DNA of 64,000 bases from Halorubrum lacusprofundi ATCC 49239. Lineage in GTDB: Archaea > Halobacteriota > Halobacteria > Halobacteriales > Haloferacaceae. The notes below the pieces were generated by a model that did not search any database, had not been told where the DNA came from, and saw only the letters and a list, made by a program, of their open reading frames with translations. Below, in pieces: positions 18,231-27,879 of the stretch. The position numbers and the translations under genes were made by a program. Location of the stretch: assembly GCF_000022205.1 (NCBI RefSeq), contig NC_012029.1, positions 1,302,001-1,366,000 on the forward strand, written 5' to 3'. Within the stretch, counting starts at the first letter, position 1. Each line of letters begins with the position of its first letter.

Positions 18231-18668
18231 ATGACAGATAATAACTCACGAAATTCGGACGACGCGGTCACCGATGGGGGCGTCGCCTCGGGCGCGGCAC
18301 AGAAGCACCGACAGACCGACTACCTCGGAGCGGAAGTGAACATCCTGAATCCGAGCACGCCGTACATGCGTGATCACCTCCGAATCGTCTGGACGGGATT
18401 CGCCATCTGGGTCCTCGCGGTATGGGGCCCGGTGACCCTGACGCGGCTCGCACCCGATGTGATGACGACCCAGATGCCGATCCTTGCGTTCCCGCTCCAC
18501 TACTTCCTCGTCGCGTTCGGAGCGCCGACCAGCGCGCTGATCCTCGCGTTCTGGTACTCGCGCAAGCGGGACGCGCTTGACGAAAAGTACGGTATCGATC
18601 ACGCCACTGTCACGGAGACAGAGAGCGGTGCTGAGGTCGCAGCGGCCGACGGAGGGGTAGACGAATGA
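18231..18668 (+). CDS. DUF4212 small subunit of a sodium/solute symporter
   Basis: 145 residues with two membrane segments (about 58-80, IVWTGFAIWVLAVWGPVTL, and about 88-110, LAFPLHYFLVAFGAPTSALIL) followed by a basic loop (YSRKRDALDEKYG). This is the family that pairs with VC_2705-type sodium:solute symporters. The 40-residue N-terminus is hydrophilic and cytoplasmic. The stop overlaps the next start (ATGA), so the two proteins are coupled and probably form one transporter. Confidence 0.92.
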   Translation: MTDNNSRNSDDAVTDGGVASGAAQKHRQTDYLGAEVNILNPSTPYMRDHLRIVWTGFAIWVLAVWGPVTLTRLAPDVMTTQMPILAFPLHYFLVAFGAPTSALILAFWYSRKRDALDEKYGIDHATVTETESGAEVAAADGGVDE

Positions 18669-20425
18669 CGGGGAGTTCGGCCCTCCTGCAGAGCGAGCTC
18701 CTTCCGGAGGCGCTCGACATCTCGTTCAAGCTGGTGCCGTCGATCCTCGTGATCGGGATGTTGGGGCTGTTCCTCACGATCGGCTACGTCTTCCGCGTGG
18801 CCGACACCGATAACATGTGGGTCGCGGGCCGGTCCATCGGGAACGTCGAGAACGGGATGGCGATCGGCGCCAACTGGATGTCGGCGGCGTCCTATCTCGG
18901 GATGGCCGCGTCCATCGCGCTGGCCGGCTTCTACGGACTGGTGTTCGTTGTCGGCTGGACGACCGGATACTTCATCCTGCTCATCTTCCTCGCCGCGCAG
19001 CTGCGCCGGTTCGGGAAGTACACGGCGCCGGACTTCGTCGGCGATCGATTCAACTCCGACACCGCGCGCGCCATTGCGGCGGTGACGACGTTCCTCATCG
19101 GCTTCGTCTACGCCATCGGGCAGGCGAAGGGGATGGCGCTCGTCGGCCTGTACATCTTCGGCAATTACGGGGCGTACGTCCCCGGCTTAGACGGGTACCA
19201 GGTGATGGTCGTCGCCATGATGGTTGTCACCGTCGGCTACCTGACGCTGTCCGGCATGCTGGGCGCCACGAAGAACCAGACCGTCCAGTACACCATCCTC
19301 ATCTTCGCGTTCGTCCTCGGGCTGTTCGCCGTCGGCTACACCAACGGCTACTCCACGGTGTTGCCGCAGCTCGAGTACGGTGCGCTGATCAGTCAGCTCG
19401 GCAGCGAGTTTTCCGAGCCGTTCGCGTCCTCGAGCTACTACCTGTGGGTCGCCACGACGTTCTCGCTGATCGTCGGCACCTGCGGGCTGCCGCACGTGCT
19501 CGTGCGATTCTACACGGTTGAAAGCGAACGGACGGCCCGCTGGTCGACGGTCTGGGGGCTGTTCTTCATCTGTATCCTGTACTGGAGCGCCCCGGCGTTC
19601 GCGGCGTTCGGTACCGACCTCTACTCGCAGAACGTCAACCCGACCTACGGCGATCCCGGGATGACGGGCGCGGCCAGTGAGGTTATCGTCGTGCTGGCGG
19701 CGCAGCTATCGAACCTCCCCGAGTGGTTCGTCGGCTTCGTCGCGGCGGGCGGTATCGCCGCCGCGATCGCGACTGTCGCCGGGCTGTTCATCGCCGGCTC
19801 GTCGGCCATCAGCCACGACATCTACACGAACATCATCAACGAGGATGCGACACAGCGCCAGCAGATCTTCGTCGGCCGCCTCTCGATCGTCGCGCTGGGC
19901 GCGCTGACTACGTTGGCCGCACTCAATCCCGCATCCTCGATCGCCGCGCTCGTGGGATACGCGTTCTCGCTCGCCGGCTCCGTTCTGTTCCCGATGTTCT
20001 TCCTGGGTATGTGGTGGGAGAACGCCAACCGACAGGGGGCACTCGCCGGCATGACGACCGGACTGACCCTCTGGTCCATCCCGATGATCAACCAGATCGT
20101 TCCGACGTACATCGGCTCGCTTGAGGCGCCGCTGTCGGCGGGGCTGGCCCAGTGGATGCCCGCCATCGGCTCGGCGCTCATCACGCTCCCGATCGTGTTC
20201 ATCGTCACCATTGCCGTTTCGATGGCGACCGACGAACCGTCGCTCGAAACGAAGCGGATCGTCCGGCAGTGTCACAGCCCCGAGCCGATGGGGCAACAGG
20301 AGACTGCCGAGGATGTCGTCGCCGACGGCGGCGAGGAGGTGGCGACTGATGGTGGCCGCGCAGCGGACGACGCGGGCGCCGATGGTGGCCGCGCAGCGGA
20401 CGACGACGCGGCCACGGAGGAGTAA
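18665..20425 (+). CDS. Sodium:solute symporter, ActP/VC_2705-like (probable acetate uptake)
   Basis: 586 residues with about 13 hydrophobic helices, including signature stretches GANWMSAASYLGMAASIAL, YTAPDFVGDRFNS and the conserved GTCGLPHVLVRFYTV. Its position after acs2 and DUF4212 makes acetate or another short monocarboxylate the likely substrate; this is inferred from context. The C-terminal tail carries a 24-bp perfect coding repeat (20348-20371 and 20381-20404, period 33) encoding DGGRAADD twice. UspA follows after three bases. Confidence 0.9.
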   Translation: MTGSSALLQSELLPEALDISFKLVPSILVIGMLGLFLTIGYVFRVADTDNMWVAGRSIGNVENGMAIGANWMSAASYLGMAASIALAGFYGLVFVVGWTTGYFILLIFLAAQLRRFGKYTAPDFVGDRFNSDTARAIAAVTTFLIGFVYAIGQAKGMALVGLYIFGNYGAYVPGLDGYQVMVVAMMVVTVGYLTLSGMLGATKNQTVQYTILIFAFVLGLFAVGYTNGYSTVLPQLEYGALISQLGSEFSEPFASSSYYLWVATTFSLIVGTCGLPHVLVRFYTVESERTARWSTVWGLFFICILYWSAPAFAAFGTDLYSQNVNPTYGDPGMTGAASEVIVVLAAQLSNLPEWFVGFVAAGGIAAAIATVAGLFIAGSSAISHDIYTNIINEDATQRQQIFVGRLSIVALGALTTLAALNPASSIAALVGYAFSLAGSVLFPMFFLGMWWENANRQGALAGMTTGLTLWSIPMINQIVPTYIGSLEAPLSAGLAQWMPAIGSALITLPIVFIVTIAVSMATDEPSLETKRIVRQCHSPEPMGQQETAEDVVADGGEEVATDGGRAADDAGADGGRAADDDAATEE

Positions 20426-20428
20426 TCC

Positions 20429-20890
20429 ATGTACGAACACATCCTTGTTCCCACAGACGGAAGCGATGTCGCAGAGGCCGCCGTCGACCACGCGCTCGAC
20501 CTCGCGGAGAAGTACGATGCCGAGGTCCACGCGCTGTACGTGGTCGACATCGACTCCGTAAACTACAGTCTCGGAACCGAACAGGTCGACCGGCTCAAAC
20601 AGGGCCGGTTTGACGAGATGGGGGAACTGAAAGAACAGGCGGACGAGGCGACCGGCGTGGTCGCCGAGCGCGGAGCCGAACGCGGCGTTGCTATCGTCGA
20701 GCACGTCTCGGGCGGTCGGCCGCACAAAGTGATCGGCGACTACGCCGAGAATCACGACATCGACCTCATCGTAATGGGGAGCCACGGGCGCGCCGGCGTC
20801 CGGCGAGCGCTGCTCGGGAGCGTCACCGAACGGACGCTACGTTCGACACACGTTCCAGTTCTCGTCGTCGACTACCTCGACGAAGACTGA
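20429..20890 (+). CDS. Universal stress protein (UspA family)
   Basis: 153 residues: MYEHILVPTDGSDVAEAAVDHALDLA at the N-terminus and the ATP-binding signature MGSHGRAGVRRALLGSVTERTLRSTHVPVLVV at the C-terminus (G-2x-G-9x-G-(S/T)), so it probably belongs to the ATP-binding class. It starts three bases after the symporter stop and may modulate that transporter, as Usp genes commonly accompany haloarchaeal transporters. Confidence 0.93.
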   Translation: MYEHILVPTDGSDVAEAAVDHALDLAEKYDAEVHALYVVDIDSVNYSLGTEQVDRLKQGRFDEMGELKEQADEATGVVAERGAERGVAIVEHVSGGRPHKVIGDYAENHDIDLIVMGSHGRAGVRRALLGSVTERTLRSTHVPVLVVDYLDED

Positions 20891-20978
20891 ATCGCCGCCG
20901 AACGCGCACCCCACCCGGGCCCGTTCGAGAGCTGAACCGTTCCGGAACACCGACGTATTTCGACGCTGACGTTCATCC

Positions 20979-21236
20979 ATGACCGACGCCAATCAGATCG
21001 ACGAGCCCGATGCGGACGAGAGCCTCGCTGACCGGGTCCGGTCTCACATCAAGGGGAACCGGACCGGAATGATACAGGATCTCGCGTTCGCGGTCGTCTG
21101 GGTGACGATCGTGTCGGTGCTGTACGATTTCGTGTTTTCCGCCTCGCCGCGATGGGTGTTGTACATGTTCATGCTCGCCGGTATTCCGGCGTACTTCGGC
21201 TTCTTCATCTCGCTAGAGATGGCGAGAGCACAGTAG
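20979..21236 (+). CDS. Small two-helix membrane protein
   Basis: 85 residues: a hydrophilic acidic N-terminus (about 40 residues), then two hydrophobic helices (DLAFAVVWVTIVSVLYDFVF and WVLYMFMLAGIPAYFGFFISL). No recognised domain. A gap of 88 bp separates it from uspA. It could be a late member of the acetate operon or independent. Confidence 0.75.
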   Translation: MTDANQIDEPDADESLADRVRSHIKGNRTGMIQDLAFAVVWVTIVSVLYDFVFSASPRWVLYMFMLAGIPAYFGFFISLEMARAQ

Positions 21237-21250
21237 TGATCTGACGCGTA

Positions 21251-21309
21251 GTGGACGCGTATTGGCTCGCAACGGGCACGTATTGTCTCGCAGTGGACAC
21301 GTACTGGAG
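21251..21309. repeat. 21-bp imperfect tandem repeat, about 2.8 copies
   Basis: Units GTGGACGCGTATTGGCTCGCA, ACGGGCACGTATTGTCTCGCA and GTGGACACGTACTGGAG lie between the stops of two convergent genes. A 21-bp period equals two helical turns or seven codons. No function is assigned. Confidence 0.6.
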
Positions 21310-21311
21310 TT

Positions 21312-21968
21312 TCACTGACCGAGTTGCCGAATGTCTTCGACATCGAGAATCGACGCCCCCGGGTCGATCGTCGCCCGGTATGCGGCCCGCGCGACCGTTT
21401 CGACGGGGAGCGGCCGCGACTCGCCGAGACGATCCGCTATCGGAGAGGCGGAGTCTGCGAGTCGGAGTCCAGCGTTCAACAGCCGAGAGCCGTGGGACCG
21501 ATCGGCACCGTACACGGGCCCCGGACGGAGCGTAACCTGAGCGAACGCTAGGTCAGCGATTGCTGCCTCGGCGCGTCGCTTGGCGGTTAGGTACGCGTGG
21601 CGGGTTCGCGGCGGCGCCACCGCCGCCGAGAGGAACACGTACGTCTCGACGCCCGCGCGTTCGGCTTCCAGCGCGGTGATAATGGCGCTGTCACCGTTGA
21701 GTCGCTCGAAGGTGACCCCCGAAGCCGGTGTTTCGTCCATCGTACCGACTGCGTGGATGACGGCGTCGACATCGACGAGCCGATCACGCCAGGCGTTCGG
21801 TCGGAACAGGTCGGCGCTGGTCCACGAGACGCTATCGACCCACGGCGCGTCGGTGGCGGGACGGCCGCCACGAGAGACGCTCCGGACGTCGTGTCCGTCT
21901 CGGACCGCGAGCCGGCAGATCTCGCGACCGATGAACCCGCTACCGCCGACGACAAGGAGGGTCGACAT
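21312..21968 (-). CDS. NAD(P)-binding epimerase/NDUFA9-like SDR protein
   Basis: 218 residues from MSTLLVVGGSGFIGREICRLAV, whose GGSGFIG dinucleotide-binding motif is right at the N-terminus; longer starts have no supporting context. It resembles atypical SDRs (NAD-dependent epimerase/complex I NDUFA9 type): AVIHAVGT, FLSAAVAPP, LTAKRRAEAAI and the LRPGPVYGADRS substrate loop. The usual active-site YxxxK is weak (HAYLTAKRRAE). It is divergent from cspA. The substrate is unknown. Confidence 0.87.
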   Translation of the reverse strand: MSTLLVVGGSGFIGREICRLAVRDGHDVRSVSRGGRPATDAPWVDSVSWTSADLFRPNAWRDRLVDVDAVIHAVGTMDETPASGVTFERLNGDSAIITALEAERAGVETYVFLSAAVAPPRTRHAYLTAKRRAEAAIADLAFAQVTLRPGPVYGADRSHGSRLLNAGLRLADSASPIADRLGESRPLPVETVARAAYRATIDPGASILDVEDIRQLGQ

Positions 21969-22070
21969 GGCTACCCGTTGTCGCGCATCATCCTTGCCGT
22001 TTCGGTCACTGGGCACAACTGGGCGACCCACACAACACTTATGATGCAGTCGGGAGTTTGTTGAAGTGCG

Positions 22071-22265
22071 ATGGCGACAGGCAAGGTCGATTTCTTCAAC
22101 GACACTGGCGGCTACGGATTCATCGAGACTGACGACGCTGACGATGACGTGTTCTTCCACATGGAAGACGTCGGCGGCCCGGATCTCGAGGAGGGACAGG
22201 AAGTAGAGTTCGAGATCGAGGAGTCCGATAAGGGCCCGCGCGCGACGAACCTCACCCGACTGTAA
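22071..22265 (+). CDS. cspA: Cold shock domain protein
   Basis: 64 residues, a single cold-shock OB fold. The RNP1-like motif GGYGFIETD and RNP2-like DVFFHMEDV are intact. It binds single-stranded RNA/DNA and acts as an RNA chaperone. The protein is unusually acidic, as expected for a halophile. A TATA-like ACTTATGA lies about 33 bp upstream. Confidence 0.95.
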   Translation: MATGKVDFFNDTGGYGFIETDDADDDVFFHMEDVGGPDLEEGQEVEFEIEESDKGPRATNLTRL

Positions 22266-22396
22266 TCGGTCGGCGTCGACGCCCTCGGACAGCTCTCGAA
22301 ATGTGTTCTGCGTATATCACACGCACTAGCAACGGCGCCGTCGAGTGCGGTGGTACTGATCGGGTTTAAAACCGATGGCGCGCGCCACCGCTCCTT

Positions 22397-23359
22397 TTAA
22401 ACCGAAAAATCGACGCCGGTGGCCTCTGTCGAGTATTCCCAGAGTTCCCGCGCGTCATCGCGGTCGTAGGAGGCGTCGTTCGACCGACCCACGGTCGGGT
22501 GCCCGCGCATGTTCATCAGCCCGCCGGGCTCGATGTAGGCGCCGCCGTCGACGTCGGCGGTCGCGGCGTACAACATCGGTTCGGCCCCGATCGCGGCGTC
22601 TTGTCCGAGCACAGCGTTCGCCAGCCGCATGCCGATCTTCAGCAGGGGGTTCCCGCTCTCCGCGGCGGTGCGCAACTGGAGATTGGTGTCGGTGTAACCC
22701 GGGTGGCAAGCAGCGCTGCGGACGTTGACCCCCGTGTCGGCCTCGCGGTTCGCGGCGTCGATCCGGTGCTGGAGCTCGTAGGCGAACAGCAGGTTCGCGA
22801 GTTTGCTCCGACCGTACGCCTTCCACTTGCCGTACGACTCCTCCCAGTTGAGGTCTGAAAAGTCCATTTCACCCTGCTCGTGGGCACCCGACGACTGCGT
22901 GACGATGCGCGCGTCGCCGTCGATACCCTCGGCACCTTTTAAAAGGGAGAACAAGCGACCGGTGAGCGCGAAGTGCCCGAGGTGATTGACGCCGAACTGC
23001 GTCTCGAAGCCGTCCTCGGTCTCGCTCCGGGGGATCGCCATCACGCCCGCGTTGTTACAGAGCACGTCGACCGCGTCGTAGTCGGCGGCGAGCCTATCGG
23101 CGAAATCTCGCACCGAGTCGAGCGACGCGAGGTCGCACTCTCGCACGTCGAGTTCGCCGTCGATGTCGCCGCCGGCGTCGGCGCGGATCTCGTCGGCCGC
23201 GGTCTCGGCGCGTTCGGCGCTCCGACACGCCATCACCACCGTGGCGCCCTTCGCGGCGAACGCGCGCGTACCCTCGTAACCGAGCCCGCTGTTCGCGCCG
23301 GTGACGACCACCGTCTTCCCGTCCAGTCGCGGCATCTCCTCGGCGGTCCATTCTGCCAT
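22397..23359 (-). CDS. Short-chain dehydrogenase/reductase
   Basis: 320 residues with the SDR cofactor motif TGANSGLGYEG, the NNAG motif (LCNNAGVMAIP), catalytic Ser in VTQSSGAHEQG and YGRSKLANLL (YxxxK). It resembles the retinol dehydrogenase/WWOX-like group of SDRs common in haloarchaea, NADP(H)-dependent (Arg-rich after strand two: ACRSAER). The substrate is unknown. It is divergent from top6B with a 170-bp shared promoter region. Confidence 0.9.
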   Translation of the reverse strand: MAEWTAEEMPRLDGKTVVVTGANSGLGYEGTRAFAAKGATVVMACRSAERAETAADEIRADAGGDIDGELDVRECDLASLDSVRDFADRLAADYDAVDVLCNNAGVMAIPRSETEDGFETQFGVNHLGHFALTGRLFSLLKGAEGIDGDARIVTQSSGAHEQGEMDFSDLNWEESYGKWKAYGRSKLANLLFAYELQHRIDAANREADTGVNVRSAACHPGYTDTNLQLRTAAESGNPLLKIGMRLANAVLGQDAAIGAEPMLYAATADVDGGAYIEPGGLMNMRGHPTVGRSNDASYDRDDARELWEYSTEATGVDFSV

Positions 23360-23529
23360 AGATCACGAAAGGGGCGTCGCGGGGAGAAACCTGTCGACGG
23401 GATCGAACGTTTCCGTGTTGTGCGATTCGTTCCCGAATAGGGCGACGAGACGCGTTCTCACGTCGGGATTCACTTTCACTTCGCCGGCGGTGCGTTTTTA
23501 GGTGCCTCGGTGGAAGGGGAGGGTACCGA

Positions 23530-25986
23530 ATGACGTCCTTCCAGTCGACGATCGGCGACGAGGAGGGGATCGCGGAGGAGCTGGCCGAGGGCCAGCGCGA
23601 GATCTCCATCGCCGAGTTCTTCGAGAAGAACAAACACATGCTCGGGTTCGACTCGGGCGCCCGCGGGCTCGTCACCGCCGTCAAGGAGGCGGTCGACAAC
23701 GCCCTCGACGCGACCGAGGAGGCCGGCGTCCTCCCCGACATCTACATCGAGATCGAGGAGGTGGGCGACTACTACCGGCTCGTGATCGAGGACAACGGGC
23801 CGGGCATCACGAAAGAACAGCTCCCGAAAGTGTTCGGGAAGCTCCTGTACGGGAGTCGTTTCCACGCCCGCGAGCAGTCTCGCGGTCAACAGGGAATCGG
23901 GATTTCGGCGGCCGTGCTGTACTCGCAGCTCACGTCCGGCCAGCCCGCGAAGATCACCTCGCGCCCCAAGGGGCAGTCCCGGGCGCAGTACTTCGAGCTG
24001 ATCATCGACACCGACACGAACGAGCCGGAGATCAAGGCGGACGAGGAGACGACGTGGGACCGCCCCCACGGCACCCGCATCGAACTGGAGATGGAGGCGA
24101 ACATGCGCGCCCGCAACCAGCTCCACGACTACGTGAAACACACCGCGGTCGTCAACCCCCACGCGCGGTTCGAGCTGCGCGAGCCGGGACTCGACGAGCC
24201 GCTGAAGTTCGAGCGCGCGACCGACGAGCTGCCGGCCGAGACCGAGGAGATTCGCCCGCACCCCCACGGCGTCGAGCTGGGCGCGCTGATCAAGATGCTG
24301 GAGGCGACCGAGTCGTACTCCGTCTCCGGATTCCTCCAGGAGGAGTTCACGCGAGTCGGCAAGAAGACCGCCGACAGCGTCATCGACAACTTTCGCGACG
24401 TGTACTACGGTCGCGAACTCGCGTGGTCGCCCCCGCGCGCCCACGACGATCGCGACGTCGCGGCCGCGGTCGCGGGCGCGGTCGCCAACAAGGGCAAGGC
24501 GGCGACGACCGACTTCGCCGACGGCATCGCCGAGACGGTCGCAGGCAACGACCGGCTCTCCCGGTCCGAGCTCGCGACGATCGTCGACAACGTCGCGGAG
24601 ACCGTCGAGGACGACACCGGCAAGACCTTCGGCGGGACCGTCCGCGAGAACGCGGTCGACGCCGCGTGGCAGGCGATTTCCGGCGCCGGAGATGACGACG
24701 GAGCGGGCGACAGCGAGGACGGCGAGAACGTCGATCCGAGCGAGTCGTCACTCGTCGCCGACGCCTACGCCTTAGTCGACGACGCCACCTCGACCCGGAA
24801 GGACGACGCCGCGGTGCGGGCGATGGCCGAAGCGCTCGCGCGCCGGTTCGAGAACCTCGACGGCGACGCGTTCCGGATCACTCGCGACGACCTCGAACGC
24901 CTCGTCGCGGACGCCGCCTCGTTCGTCACCGAGCAGCACGACGTGACGTTCGGCGAGACTGCCCGCGAGAACGTCGTCGAGACGTTCTGGTCGCGGGCGC
25001 GAACGGTCCCGGACGACCCCCCGAAAGTAACGGCGATCGCGGGCGACCGCGACGCCTCGGCCGACCTGCTCGAAGCGATGCGGACGACCGACATTCTCGC
25101 ACCGCCGACCGACTGCCTCGCGCCGATCACGGCCGAGCTGGTCGAAGCCGGGCTTCGGAAGGAGTACGACGCTGACTTCTACGCGGCCGCGACCCGCGAT
25201 GCCGAGGTCCACGGCGGCGACCCGTTCATCGTCGAGGCCGGCATCGCCTACGGCGGCGAGATCCCGGCGGAGGGGTCGGTGGAGCTGCTCCGGTTCGCGA
25301 ACCGCGTCCCGCTCGTGTACCAGCGTGGCGCCTGCGCGACGACGGACGTGATCAAGTCGATCGGGTGGCGCAACTACGGGCTCGATCAACCCGGCGGGTC
25401 GGGGCTGCCCAACGGCCCGGCCGTCATCAGCATCCACATCGCGTCCACGAACGTCCCCTTCACGAGCGAGTCGAAGGACGCACTCGCGAACGTGCCGGCG
25501 ATCGAAGACGAGATCGAACTCGCCGTTCGCGAGGCGGCCCGCGAGCTGAAGTCGTACCTCAACAAGCGGCGCTCGATGCAGCAGCGCCGGGAGAAACAGG
25601 ACGTGCTCGGCCGGATCCTCCCGGAGATGGCGGACAAGGTTTCGGAGGTCACGGGCCGGCCGCGCCCCGACATCGACAGCGCGCTCGCGCGGATCATGAA
25701 CAACGTCAGCGTCGAGCGCGAGGTGAACGACGAGACGGTGACGCTCGTCGTCGAGAACCACTCGGACGTGAACGAGCAGCTGGAGATCACGGACATCGTC
25801 TCGGCGGAGCCGACAGACCTCTCGGACGGGACGGTGGTGGACATGGACGGCGAGTGGTTCGTCCAGTGGAAACCCGAGGTACCCTCGGGCGACGAGCGGG
25901 AACTGACGTACGCGATCGACGGCGACGCAGACTTCGAGGTCAGCGTCGGCGGCGTCGAAACGGAGAAACTCACGGTGAACGCGTAA
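23530..25986 (+). CDS. top6B: DNA topoisomerase VI subunit B
   Basis: 818 residues. The GHKL ATPase has [10 protein letters not shown] (Glu53, Asn57), EDNGPG (88-92) and RGQQGIGIS (119-126). The transducer domain follows, with the conserved [11 protein letters not shown] segment, and a C-terminal Ig-like domain closes the protein. It is far longer than about 530-residue Sulfolobus homologues because of the expansion at about 300-490, which contains two related 42-44-residue units (340-381 and 445-488). ATP binding dimerises it to gate strand passage by the A subunit. top6A follows with no spacer. Confidence 0.96.
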   Translation: MTSFQSTIGDEEGIAEELAEGQREISIAEFFEKNKHMLGFDSGARGLVTAVKEAVDNALDATEEAGVLPDIYIEIEEVGDYYRLVIEDNGPGITKEQLPKVFGKLLYGSRFHAREQSRGQQGIGISAAVLYSQLTSGQPAKITSRPKGQSRAQYFELIIDTDTNEPEIKADEETTWDRPHGTRIELEMEANMRARNQLHDYVKHTAVVNPHARFELREPGLDEPLKFERATDELPAETEEIRPHPHGVELGALIKMLEATESYSVSGFLQEEFTRVGKKTADSVIDNFRDVYYGRELAWSPPRAHDDRDVAAAVAGAVANKGKAATTDFADGIAETVAGNDRLSRSELATIVDNVAETVEDDTGKTFGGTVRENAVDAAWQAISGAGDDDGAGDSEDGENVDPSESSLVADAYALVDDATSTRKDDAAVRAMAEALARRFENLDGDAFRITRDDLERLVADAASFVTEQHDVTFGETARENVVETFWSRARTVPDDPPKVTAIAGDRDASADLLEAMRTTDILAPPTDCLAPITAELVEAGLRKEYDADFYAAATRDAEVHGGDPFIVEAGIAYGGEIPAEGSVELLRFANRVPLVYQRGACATTDVIKSIGWRNYGLDQPGGSGLPNGPAVISIHIASTNVPFTSESKDALANVPAIEDEIELAVREAARELKSYLNKRRSMQQRREKQDVLGRILPEMADKVSEVTGRPRPDIDSALARIMNNVSVEREVNDETVTLVVENHSDVNEQLEITDIVSAEPTDLSDGTVVDMDGEWFVQWKPEVPSGDERELTYAIDGDADFEVSVGGVETEKLTVNA

Positions 25987-27072
25987 ATGACGACAGAAAG
26001 CGACGCACGAGACGAGCTGATCGACCTGGCGGCCGACTTCTACGACCAGTTCGCCGACGGGAAGATCCCGGAAATGAAGCTTCCCACGCGGACGAAAAGC
26101 AACATCGAGTACGACACCGAAAGCGGCGTCTGGACCTACGGCGACCGCACGTCGACGCGAAGCGCCAACTCGGTTCGGGGCGCGCGCAAGCTGCTGAAGG
26201 CGGCGTACACGATCGAGTTCCTCGCGGACCAGCTCGACGAGGACCGCTCGTCGACCCTGCGGGAGCTGTACTACCTCTCGGAGTCGTGGGACAACGACGA
26301 GGCGCAGTTCAAGAGTCAGGACGAGTCGAACGACCTCGTGGAGGACTTGGAGATCGTCACGGGCGTCACCCGCGAGGACTTCCACATGCGCCCGGAGGAG
26401 TCTGGCGCGACCCTGATGGGACCGCTGTTGATCCGCGAACAGACCCGACGCGGGGAGCGCGAGATCCACTGTCAGGAGGACGTTGGCACGGGCGGCTACC
26501 AGATCCCGAACAACCCGGACATGATCGAGTTCCTCGACGACGACATCGACTTCGCGCTCGCCGTCGAGACCGGCGGGATGCGCGACCGACTCGTCGAGAA
26601 CGGGTTCGACGAGGCGTACAACTGCCTCGTCATCCACCTCAAGGGCCAGCCGGCGCGGGCGACTCGCCGGATCACGAAGCGCGTCCACGACGAACTGGAC
26701 GTTCCGGTGGCCGTGTTCGCCGACGGTGACCCATGGTCCTACCGGATCTACGGCTCCGTGGCGTACGGCTCGATCAAGTCCGCGCACCTCTCGAAGTATC
26801 TCGCGACGCCGGAGGCGCAGTTCGTGGGGATCCAGCCGGAGGACATCGTCGAGTACGACCTCCCGGCTGATCCGCTCGCCGACTCCGACATCAACGCCCT
26901 CGAATCGGAGCTGGAGGATCCCCGATTCCAGACCGATTACTGGGAAGAACAGATCGAACTACAGCTCGACATCGGGAAGAAGTCCGAACAGCAGTCGCTC
27001 GCGAGTCGCGGGCTCGACTTCGTTACCGACACCTACCTCCCCGAGCGGCTCGACGCGATGGGCGTGATCTGA
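25987..27072 (+). CDS. top6A: DNA topoisomerase VI subunit A
   Basis: 361 residues. The 5Y-CAP winged-helix region has [11 protein letters not shown] (Tyr95/Tyr96; one is the DNA-cleaving tyrosine by Spo11 homology), and the Toprim domain has [21 protein letters not shown] with its metal-binding acidic residues. The heterotetramer with Top6B relaxes and decatenates DNA with two-base-staggered double-strand breaks. The ATG directly follows the top6B stop. Gyrase genes, often next to top6 in haloarchaea, are absent here. Confidence 0.96.
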   Translation: MTTESDARDELIDLAADFYDQFADGKIPEMKLPTRTKSNIEYDTESGVWTYGDRTSTRSANSVRGARKLLKAAYTIEFLADQLDEDRSSTLRELYYLSESWDNDEAQFKSQDESNDLVEDLEIVTGVTREDFHMRPEESGATLMGPLLIREQTRRGEREIHCQEDVGTGGYQIPNNPDMIEFLDDDIDFALAVETGGMRDRLVENGFDEAYNCLVIHLKGQPARATRRITKRVHDELDVPVAVFADGDPWSYRIYGSVAYGSIKSAHLSKYLATPEAQFVGIQPEDIVEYDLPADPLADSDINALESELEDPRFQTDYWEEQIELQLDIGKKSEQQSLASRGLDFVTDTYLPERLDAMGVI

Positions 27073-27092
27073 GCCCTCCCGGAGATACCTCG

Positions 27093-27329
27093 CTACTCGT
27101 CCGCTTCGTCGAGTTCGCCGATCTCGCGGCGCTCACCGTCCGCGTCGTCGTTCACGTACTTATAAATGACCCCGTCCTCCTCGTCGGCGGTCGCGTTGTG
27201 CGAGCCGTCACAGAGCGGCTTCGAGTCCGAGAGGCCACACTGACAGACGTAGATCATGCCGTCGTCACCCATGTCGGACTCGTCGAGTTTGGCCGGTCCG
27301 TTCTCCTCGTGTGTGACTTCGCGTGCCAT
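27093..27329 (-). CDS. CDGSH iron-sulfur domain protein
   Basis: 78 residues from MAREVTHEENG. CQCGLSDSKPLCDGSH supplies the three Cys and one His that bind a [2Fe-2S] cluster in the CDGSH (mitoNEET) family. The C-terminal 25 residues are acidic. A small soluble redox or cluster-transfer protein; the partner is unknown. It converges with top6A, leaving 20 bp. Confidence 0.92.
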   Translation of the reverse strand: MAREVTHEENGPAKLDESDMGDDGMIYVCQCGLSDSKPLCDGSHNATADEEDGVIYKYVNDDADGERREIGELDEADE

Positions 27330-27453
27330 GGTCGTCAATCGACGCCCACCCGAATACGGTTTGTGGCCGCAGATCGGGAGCGACCGGTGCGGGCGTGACC
27401 GGTCTCCGCGTGACCGCCGCAACCGCCTTGAGCGTGGGCGCCGTGTATCGGGT

Positions 27454-27858
27454 ATGAGCGAGACCGACGGGCACGACGAACTGACCGACGAGGAGTGGCG
27501 AGAACGACTCTCCGAGGAGGAGTACCGCGTGCTCCGCGAGAGCGGCACGGAGGCCAAGTTCTCCGGCGAGTACGTCGACCACCACCCCGAGGACGGGGAG
27601 TACCGCTGCCGGGCCTGCGGGACGGTACTGTTCGAGGCCGAGACGAAGTACGAGTCCGGCTGCGGCTGGCCGGCCTTCTACGCCGCCGAGGAGGAGTCGG
27701 TGACGACGACGACCGACACGAGCCACGGGATGCGCCGCACCGAAGTCCGGTGTGCGAACTGCGACTCGCACCTCGGCCACGTGTTCGACGACGGTCCCGA
27801 GCCCACCGGCAAGCGGTTCTGCATCAACTCGGTCGCGATGAAATACAACGAGGAGTGA
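27454..27858 (+). CDS. msrB: Peptide methionine (R)-S-oxide reductase
   Basis: 134 residues from MSETDGHDEL. Zinc is held by CRACG and CANCDSHLGH; SGCGWPAFY and catalytic Cys in KRFCINSVAM are intact. It reduces methionine-R-sulfoxide in proteins using thioredoxin-type donors. Divergent from the CDGSH gene with about 125 bp between them. Confidence 0.95.
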   Translation: MSETDGHDELTDEEWRERLSEEEYRVLRESGTEAKFSGEYVDHHPEDGEYRCRACGTVLFEAETKYESGCGWPAFYAAEEESVTTTTDTSHGMRRTEVRCANCDSHLGHVFDDGPEPTGKRFCINSVAMKYNEE

Positions 27859-27879
27859 TCGGTCTCAGCGAATCCGGCC

